From Sorex araneus (Eukaryota > Chordata > Mammalia > Eulipotyphla > Soricidae): a stretch of DNA of 64,000 bases. Where the stretch lies: assembly GCF_027595985.1 (NCBI RefSeq), contig NC_073305.1, positions 110,318,035 through 110,382,034 of the forward strand. Reading direction: 5' to 3'. Shown here one piece after another: positions 57,250 through 64,000 of the stretch (position 1 is the first letter of the stretch; every line of letters begins with the position of its first letter). The position numbers and the translations under genes were made by a program. The notes under the pieces were generated by a model. It was not told the origin of the DNA, searched no databases, and saw only the letters and a program-made list of their open reading frames with translations.

Positions 57250-57745
57250 AGAAATAGCTGAGCAAGGGAATTATGTGTTCAAGGGAGAACAGGGGCTTGA
57301 AGAGCAAGCAGATGCTGAGAGTATTAAAAGCCAGTTTCAAACTACTGAATTCAAAGAAAAACAGTTCACTTTCGTCAGAGGCAGGAAGCCTAGTAGGCAA
57401 GCTGAACGCATTTGTTTGGAAATGACATAATTGTAACTAAAGGATAGGGAAACAGGTAGCACCAAGGACCTGTCCGGAGGAGGGGCCCAGGTTGAAGGAT
57501 TCATACAGAGGGAATAAGAAAGAGAACTTAAGGTTACCTCACCAAGTAAAAATGGGGAGGATGAGGGGTTATAAAAGAAGGTAAAAGCTCTCTCTATCAG
57601 TCTTTCAAAACAAGGTATTCTAGCTACTGGATTCTTGGGTTGTTTATGCATTGGTCCAGTCCAGGGGGCAGATCCAATTTAAATAGGTCAACAAAACGTC
57701 TTTTTTCTAGAGTCTTTCTCCAGCCCTATTAATTAACTTAATTAA
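57250..57745. other. unique DNA
   Basis: No supported repeat or exon. Confidence 0.4.
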
Positions 57746-57749
57746 TTAT

Positions 57750-58020
57750 TTATTTCTGGAGGGGGGGTGCGTCTCCCAAGCAGTGCTCAGGGACCCATGG
57801 GCCACTTCTCGTGACACTTGGACAAATGGGCCAGTGGTTCAACAGAAGGGCCCGAGGATTCAGGACTGCTTAAGCCTTTCACTGCTGGGAATCGCCAGGG
57901 TTACAACCAGCGGCGCTTGAAGACCTCCAGAGCTAAACTGGTGGCTACTGGGGACAGTGTGGTACTGGGGATCAAGCACAGATTGGGTACCGAATGTGCC
58001 CTAATCTCTGTACGTATCTC
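57750..58020 (-). mobile_element. possible old SINE(s), minus strand
   Basis: CAGTGCTCAGGGACCCATGG and GTACTGGGGATCAAGCACAG read like reversed SOR body and B-box text, but spacing is longer than one element. A 71-codon open frame here (57818-58033) is probably meaningless. Confidence 0.4.
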
Positions 58021-58389
58021 CGCAGTTGTCTGATATTATTTTAGTAAGGCTCTAGTGATCTCAACTTTCCGCAAAATTAACACTTTGATGGGAGGGAAGG
58101 AATACAAGGGGCATTTAAGAACAAGAGAATGCTGAGGTTCTGCCTTAAAAATCCTGTTTCATCTCCCTTTTTATAAGGGATATTGGAACAAAGCATCACA
58201 AAGTGATAACTTTCTTTCAATTCTTACTCCTACCACTGAAATGAAGTAATACATTTTTAAAAGAAAATGAATTTCCATTTTTTCCTGAGAGATTATAGGA
58301 AGGGGAGAGAAGAAAGAAAAAACAAAGGACGGTAAAACAGAATTGTAAGCAAAATGTGAAAGTAACTTAGCTTGGGGAATAATTTTTGT

Positions 58390-58548
58390 TTTGTTTTGTG
58401 GCCACACCGGGAGGTGCTTAGTGTTTATTCCTGGCTCTGGGCCCAGGGATCACTCCTGGCAGGGGACCATATGGCATGGCACGGACCAAACCAGGGTTAG
58501 TGCCATACAAGGCAACTGTGTATTATCAGCCTGGCCCCTGGCAATAAT
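58390..58548 (-). mobile_element. old SOR-type SINE
   Basis: GGCCACACCGGGAGGTGCTT, GGGATCACTCCTGGCAGGGG, GCCATACAAGGCAACTGTGT in reverse. Confidence 0.75.
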
Positions 58549-58549
58549 T

Positions 58550-59340
58550 TCAATTTTTATGCAAGTCATCTTTTCAGTTTCAGAGAAACAATGCTCCCTT
58601 ACTTCTTCCACGGAAGCAAAAGTAAAGAATTAGCAAATCCCTTTTATTTCTTGAGTATATCATACAAACTGTCCATAAATGCAAGAATTTTATGCACCTT
58701 GTATGCATGAATTACTTTTAAGATTCAAGTTTTCCAAAACTTTTTTACAAAAGAGAAAATGGTGGCTATGAGGTGGCTGAGAAAAATACCTGAATTTACT
58801 TAATGAAAAGTTGAAAAAGGATAAAAAATTCTTCTTCCCCCTGCCTTTCTCCCACCGACCCCACCATTCTACTCCCTCCACCAACACACACACTTCTACC
58901 CTCACTCCCAAGGACTCCCTAGACTACCAGTTTAGTTTCCATAATTAAAATAGCAAAGAAAATGGGGTTTGGTGCAACAGGAAAACAGTGAGTTATGCAG
59001 TACTGCAATATTTTCTTTCCCATTATAAATTCATTCAAAAAGTAACATAAGACAGTTTCCCCTGACTTATCTAGGATGACTCCCCCTATGCCTAGAAAGA
59101 CCCTATGCAAGTATAAATCCAGAAATTCTTCTCCTTTCTCCTTCTTGAAAAGTCATAGTTTCCAGAGGCAAAGGAAGTTGCTACTCAAGGAGAAAGTAGG
59201 TCTCCTGAGATGCAAGTCAGAGTTGTGTAAGTTAATGAATTCCTGTGTGGTGGCAACTCAGTGCCTGACTTTAGAACTATAGGATTGAAAAGCAATTTTC
59301 TCCTACCCTTTGGGTTCTTCTTCTTTTTTTTTTTCTCTAA
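58550..59340. other. unique DNA
   Basis: No supported repeat or exon. Confidence 0.4.
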
Positions 59341-59351
59341 AGGAATTAATT

Positions 59352-59526
59352 TTTGGTTTTTTTTTTTTGAGTCATACCCGGTGATGCTCAGGGTTTCTCC
59401 TGGCTCTGCACTCAGGAATTACTCCTGGCTGTGCTCTCAGGGGACCATATGGAATGGTGAGAATCAAACCCAGGTTGGCCGCATGCGAGGCAAACGCCCT
59501 ACCCGCTGTACTATCGCTCCAGCCCC
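59352..59526 (-). mobile_element. SOR-type SINE, A-body
   Basis: Young minus-strand copy ending CGCTCCAGCCCC. GAATTAATTTT / GAATTAAGTTC near 59343 and 59529 is a likely imperfect duplication. Confidence 0.9.
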
Positions 59527-59727
59527 ATGAATTAAGTTCTTTTTTAAAACAAAATTTATTTTAATTTTTTTCTCTTTTGAGATTATTTAGGGATCTCTGA
59601 AGCAAGGCCAGTAGAAGAGTTTACCCGGTGATAAGTGGGTGAAGAAGTAGCCCACCTCCATCATGAGAAAGCCTCAAGACTCAGTCACAAAGCCCACCTA
59701 CCCGAATTTTCATTGGCTTATCTCCCG

Positions 59728-59879
59728 CCAAGCTACCAAGAGTATTGAGCCCTCGCAGCAGAGCCTGGCAAGCTACCCGTGTATATTGGATATGCCCAAA
59801 ACAGTAACAATAAGTCTCTCAATGAGAGATGTTACTGGTGCCCGCTCGAACAAATCGATGAGCAACGGGATGACAGTGA
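59728..59879 (+). mobile_element. 5'-truncated B-body SINE
   Basis: Starts in the body (CCAAGCTACCAAGAGTATTG), ends GACAGTGA. Bounded by TATCTCCCG (59719-59727, 59880-59888). Confidence 0.9.
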
Positions 59880-59887
59880 TATCTCCC

Positions 59888-60215
59888 GGTAGTCTTGGTA
59901 AGGTCCATTCAGAGACAGTGGAGTCTGGCCGGGGGCATGCCAGCAATTTTGGATTGTGGAATCAGGCAGCTGCAAGGGCTCTGCTTGAGTGAGCACCAGG
60001 CTGACCCCCTCCCTCCAATTCATCCTGGTAAAAGGCTTCCACATAGCTAACTTTTACCTGTTTAGTTTCTCTGGAAACTTGGTCCTGACCTGAGTTGTTA
60101 GGGTCTGGCCAGGGGCACAGTGGCAATTTGGGGGGATCAGGAAGCCTGCATCAGGCCGCTGATGCATTCACCCTGCGGGTACAGGCTGACCTGATGGTTG
60201 CACCACATCCCTGCC
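59888..60215 (+). repeat. tandem pair of a ~180-bp GC-rich unit
   Basis: GTCTGGCC(G/A)GGGGCA at 59923 and 60103, both followed by a GGCAATTT-like motif, ATCAGG and CAGGCTGACC near 59998 and 60184. Period about 180-187 bp, diverged. It resembles the monomer pairs of the composite elements but no L1-like 3' end adjoins it. Confidence 0.6.
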
Positions 60216-60419
60216 CTCTAGCTTCTCCTTATAGTCCCCATGCAATCAAAAGGAAATCAGACAATTACGGGGGCAAAGAACAAATTGAACTACATATGCA
60301 TAATCTACAAAAATACATTTTTACAGCCAAAGGGCAAAATTATGTTATATTTTCTGAGCTACCTTGGGAGAGGGCACTAGGGATTCAAAGAGAGGGGCAG
60401 GGTCTCATGTGACCAAAGA

Positions 60420-61045
60420 TTATGCTCCACAGTTAACATCTTTGACCCAATGTACAGATTAATAACTCCACGGAAAAGCCAAAACTTCAATCTTCATTCT
60501 TCTGGGCAGCTAAAGGGATCATAATCCTCTCAGGAGCTAATAGGGTCTCAACTGACCTTTAAGGTCCAGGAATCCACTGGTTAATGAAGCACAGTTTGGA
60601 AAGGCACAATCTGGACATCTTGGAGAGGGACTGCCTTCAAAGTGTCAGCGTGCGTGAGCAGATGATTGTAAGTTTACCTGCAATCAAGACGATGAAGGCC
60701 AGCTACTCATCTGGTAGAGAGGAAATCACGACACCAGGGAAACTACCTACTTTGGGCTAATTTCAAGAGAGAAGCCTTTTCCCAATTTTCATAGATGAAC
60801 AAAGACTGATTACTTTAGCTGAACGGACTGACCATTTACCTGAGACACAAGCATAGTGTTGGAATTTCAGTGTTTAACCAAAATTTGACAACAGAAAATG
60901 TCACATTAAAAAGGGAAGGTTTACTACATTTATTCACCATCAAATCAGTACTTCAAACACCACTATGTGAAACTATTGTACCATGAAATTCATGTTCACT
61001 GTGTAACATCAAGTTCAACTGGAAAAATATTAATTAAAGAATATT
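60420..61045. other. unique DNA
   Basis: No supported repeat or exon. Confidence 0.4.
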
Positions 61046-61050
61046 TTTCA

Positions 61051-61232
61051 GAGCTGGGGCGACTGAACAGTGGGGAGGGCACATGCCTTGCATGTGGCAG
61101 ACTGGTTCGATCCCTGTCATCCCAAATGGTCCCCCAGCATTACCAGGAGTTATTCCTAAATGCAGAGCCAGGAGTAACTCCTGAGCACTGTCAGGTGTGC
61201 CCTCAGCCCCATTACCAAAAAAAAAAAAAAGG
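61051..61232 (+). mobile_element. SOR-type SINE, A-body
   Basis: AGCTGGGGCGACTGAACAGT head, CTGGTTCGATCCCTGTCATC, CCAGGAGTAACTCCTGAGCA, poly(A) 61218-61231. Confidence 0.88.
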
Positions 61233-61234
61233 CA

Positions 61235-61710
61235 TTTTCATAGGGAAAATATATAATAACATTGTAACCTAATATACAGTTAGCTGAAGTTGTGGTCTGG
61301 GGGTAAACTTTGGAACAAAGGAGATCCGTGCCTGGCAACTGATCTTTAAAATCCTTGGCAAAACTTTCCCTTCTTATCTAGGACAACAAATGTGTTTTGG
61401 AATTTGATATATGAAAAAATCCTTGGGAAGTATTCTAAGAGAATACTTTTCCTTAGAGGAGGCAAATTAGCGCATAAGACAAGGTAAACTGCCTTGAGTA
61501 TCCCTTTAATATGCTGAGTATCCCTTTAATAAGATGATCTTTTTATTACAGTAATACCTTTTTGCTTTGGACTATAAAGCTAAATAGAAATTTAAGAGAT
61601 ATTATACATTTTGCTGCCTGTTAAAACAGCAATGCATCAAGCCTAAATAGATTTCATGATGCATGCTTTGACCTTTTCTTGATGACCCAAGGTCAATATT
61701 ATGTATTACC
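61235..61710. other. unique DNA
   Basis: Contains a short direct repeat GAGTATCCCTTTAATA at about 61497 and 61516. No exon. Confidence 0.45.
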
Positions 61711-61714
61711 TATT

Positions 61715-61865
61715 AGTTTTGTAATGTTCGGCAAGTCATCTGAACCTCTTCAAGCTTTGGTGTCCTCATCTTTACTATGTGATTTATAGCATCTATTTCA
61801 CAGAGTACCAAGGGCAGATTAAAATGAGACCATTCCCGAAAAACACTTAGCATAGAGCCCTTAAC
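61715..61865 (+). mobile_element. MIR fragment
   Basis: TGTTCGGCAAGTCATCTGAA, GTGTCCTCATCTTTACTATG and GAAAAACACTTAGCATAGAG are MIR 3'-half landmarks. Confidence 0.55.
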
Positions 61866-62352
61866 ATTACTGAGACCCCAAAACTGTAGCTACTGATACT
61901 TTAAAAACATGTTTTACCGAGGCTGATCCACGAAGGAAACGTCTTAAAAATTTAGCGTGATAGTTCAGAGGTTGAAGCACCAGGTACAGACCTGAGCAGC
62001 ACTCAGGTTCTCTTATTCCCTGCTGGAGGGGCAGGTGGCCCCCCTGAACAATACTTGGGAGTTCCTGCCACATTCTCCAAATGAAAACAAACCAAACAAG
62101 AGACTTAGCCCCAAATTAAATTCACATTTTTCTTTTAGGAAGAAAAAACCCAACAAACCCGTAACTAATCTCTATGGAGAAGCCTTCCCACTACAAAAGA
62201 CTGAGAATCAGCAATGGAAAACAAATTATCTAATGCTTCCTTTTCAGCAGGTCTGACTTTAGGGGAGAGACTCTCCAAACAATAATAGTGAGTTTTGTTG
62301 AAATATTGTATGCAGTCAAAGTGAAAGTAAAGTGAAATTTATTAGTTACACA

Positions 62353-62430
62353 GGCGGGGGGGGGGGCTTAGGGTGGGGGAGCTAGGGGCGTGGGGGGGTT
62401 AGGGGTGTGAGGGGGTGGGGTGGAGCTATA
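62353..62430 (+). repeat. G-rich tract in the 3' UTR
   Basis: Many runs of 4 to 11 G separated by short loops. The equivalent C-rich run on the plus strand of the inverse copy is near 5495-5525. Confidence 0.85.
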
Positions 62431-62500
62431 CTGGGATTCTTGGTGGTGGAATATGAGCACTGGTGAAGGGATGGGTATTCGAGCATTGTATAACTGAGAT

Positions 62501-62652
62501 TTTTTTTTAATTTTATATTTTATTTTATTTTATTAAATCACCGTGTGGAAGATTACAATGCTTTCGGGCTTAGGTCTCAGTTATACAATGCTGAAACAAC
62601 CATCCCTTCACCAGTGCCCATATACCACCACCAAAAAAAAAAAAAAACCCAC
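62501..62652 (-). mobile_element. nested 3'-end insertion in its own family
   Basis: Minus-strand copy of the same tail, with the T-rich side at 62501-62532, flanked by TGTATAACTGAGAT (62487-62500, 62653-62666). That is an exact 14-bp duplication, which is itself part of the host element. Confidence 0.92.
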
Positions 62653-62854
62653 TGTATAACTGAGATTTAAACCTGAAAACTTTGTAACTTTCCACATGGT
62701 GACTCAATAAAAAATTAAAAAAAAAAGACTGAGAATGCAGAATGTAAAAATAAATAAATAAATAAATAATACAACCTTTAAACACATAACTAAGCTGTCA
62801 AGAAAACTGTCAGATGACAGAAGATCATGAATTCTACAGCAATTGGGGAAGGAT

Positions 62855-63453
62855 CTTTTTGGTAAGCAAAAATATGAATCTGGACCCTATTCACACCACA
62901 CACAAAAGTTGATTCAAAAATGGATTAAAGATATAGCGATTAGACCCAAATCAATAAAATACAGCAAGGAAAATAGGCAGAATTGTCCATGGTATCAACT
63001 GTAAAAGCATCTTCAGTGACTCAATGTCACTGGACAAGCAAACAGTAAAAATAAACAAATAGGACTACATCAAATTAAGAAGCAAAAGAAACAATAATTA
63101 GTATAAAAAGACATCCCACACAGTCAGTAAATACATGCCACCGCTCATCTGACAAGGAGCTCATATTCAAGATTTATAAAGTGCTCAGAAAACTTAAAAA
63201 ACAAACTACCCCCACAAAAAGTGAGTAGAGGAGCTAAAAAGTCATTTCTTCAAAAAATGAGCATACTGAAGGGCCAATAGGAATTAGTAAGATATATGAA
63301 AAATTACTCTTAGTTACTTATCATCAAGGAAACACAAATCAAAATGACAATTAGATACCGCTTCACACACCAGTGAAACTGGTTCACAGCAAAAAATATA
63401 AACAACTAGTGTTGTGGGAAATTGCCATGTAAATGCAAACCCTAAAATATAAG

Positions 63454-63494
<41 letters not shown>

Positions 63495-63658
63495 TGCCAG
63501 AGAGGGGAGGTGGGAGGGAAACTGGGGACACTGGTGGTGAGAAATGTACACTGGTGAAGGGACGGGTGTTGGAAATTATATGACTGAAACCCAATCATGA
63601 ACAACTTTTTAACTGTGTATCTCTTTGTGATTCAATTAAAAAATTAATAAAAACAATA
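62855..63658 (+). mobile_element. L1 3' end with internal deletion and (GA)n
   Basis: ORF2 C-terminal text (AAATGGATTAAAGATATAGC; AATAGGACTACATCAAATTA; GGAAACACAAATCAAAATGA near 63330), then jumps near 63435 to a GA microsatellite (63457-63491) and 3' UTR (GGTGAAGGGACGGGTGTTGG) to 63658. The segment normally encoding the ORF2 Cys-rich end is missing. Confidence 0.85.
63457..63491. repeat. (GA)n microsatellite
   Basis: About 17 GA dinucleotides within the L1 3' end. Confidence 0.93.
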
Positions 63659-63713
63659 AAATTTTTATTAATAATAGAAATTTACTTTTTAATTTATAAG
63701 ATATGGACCATAT

Positions 63714-64000
63714 TGTGGGTTAAGCAAGCTTAAGGGGGCTATACAGGAAACAGTCTGCTGGGGAAAGAACAAGCCTAAGCAGGAAATGTTATGCTCTGGA
63801 AAGTGTGGGCGTAACCAGGAAAAACCCTGCTAGGGAGAGTCTAGGCTGGAACAGATTTACAGGATCTGCAATACAGACAACCTGGCAGGGCGTCTCCTGC
63901 CAGGAAGAGTAGATAGAGCACCCTAGAGTCTCCAGGCTACAGCTTATCCACCCCACAGCCCCTACGCCCACAGTCCTGCAAAATATTCCTTCGTCCTCGT
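63714..64000 (+). mobile_element. possible LTR start, cut by the window end
   Basis: TGTGGGTTAAGCAAGCTTAA follows the L1 tail abruptly, and the sequence is GC-richer than the surroundings. A 9-bp hairpin CCTGGCAGG / CCTGCCAGG (63881-63889, 63896-63904) lies inside. No TATA or AATAAA is seen before the window ends, so the call is weak. Confidence 0.25.

Larger units (their letters stand above)
62209..62722 (+). mobile_element. 3' end of an M2-family composite (L1-like tail) with nested copy
   Basis: Bounded by AAAAGACTGAGAAT (62195-62208, 62723-62736). Begins CAGCAATGGAAAACAAATTA, which matches the linker of the 5349-6444 element, continues through a strong G-rich tract (62353-62430), GGTGAAGGGATGGGTATTCG, then is split at 62501-62652 and resumes to ACTCAATAAAAAATT and poly(A). 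Confidence 0.87.

Noticed and set aside
1..64000. Bacterial or viral operon, toxin system or prophage
   Set aside because: Repeat content, composition and lack of dense ORFs show mammalian nuclear DNA. No ribosome binding sites or operon structure.

Overview
The window is vertebrate nuclear DNA from a mammal, and within mammals it points to a shrew (Soricidae, probably Sorex). The AT-rich background is filled with one tRNA-headed SINE family whose head (GGGGCTGGAG, a pol III A-box-like segment, then GGGTTCGATCC as B-box) and body I recognise as the shrew-type SOR SINE. It also holds 5'-truncated L1 copies with a distinctive lineage-specific 3' UTR, and older mammal-wide repeats (MIR, MER5A, MER20). 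The species call is inference from repeat identity. Nothing resembles prokaryotic organisation, and I found no confident protein-coding exon. Almost every short ORF in the window is a translated SINE, an L1 fragment or chance.

Layout. 0-2.5 kb: unique DNA, an LTR-like stretch, then a composite element made of GC-rich monomers followed by an L1-like 3' end. 2.5-5.3 kb: unique AT-rich DNA with SINEs. 5.35-6.44 kb: a complete minus-strand composite retroelement (two 348-bp CpG-rich monomers plus L1-like 3' UTR) inside a 16-bp target-site duplication. 6.81-8.53 kb: an L1 with a twin-priming-type inversion. 12.4-15.6 kb: minus-strand L1 ORF2, rearranged and carrying two SINEs. 18.9-20.0 kb: plus-strand L1 3' end. 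29.2-29.9 kb: a chimera of monomer and SINE inside one 12-bp duplication. 36.3-37.0 kb: a third type of composite. 37.9-38.4 kb: a weak candidate for a minus-strand terminal exon with a poly(A) signal. 44.46-45.0 kb: a solo LTR with a 4-bp duplication. 45.1-48.9 kb: plus-strand L1 containing a SINE and a second solo LTR. 50.8-53.4 kb: the longest stretch nearly free of young repeats. 62.2-62.7 kb: a composite-type 3' end carrying a nested copy of itself. 62.8-63.7 kb: another L1 3' end. The last 290 bp may be the start of another LTR.

How the parts relate. The L1 copies, the composites and the nested copies share one 3'-terminal sequence (roughly TGGTGAAGGGATGGGTGTT, then a segment ending in a TCAATAAA-like signal and an A-rich tail). 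The most economical reading is that several ORF-less composites, each with its own GC-rich tandem 5' module, are mobilised in trans by the shrew L1 through this shared tail. The SINEs carry poly(A) or TGACAG-type tails and 9-16-bp duplications typical of L1-driven insertion. The composites are the most interesting content of the window.
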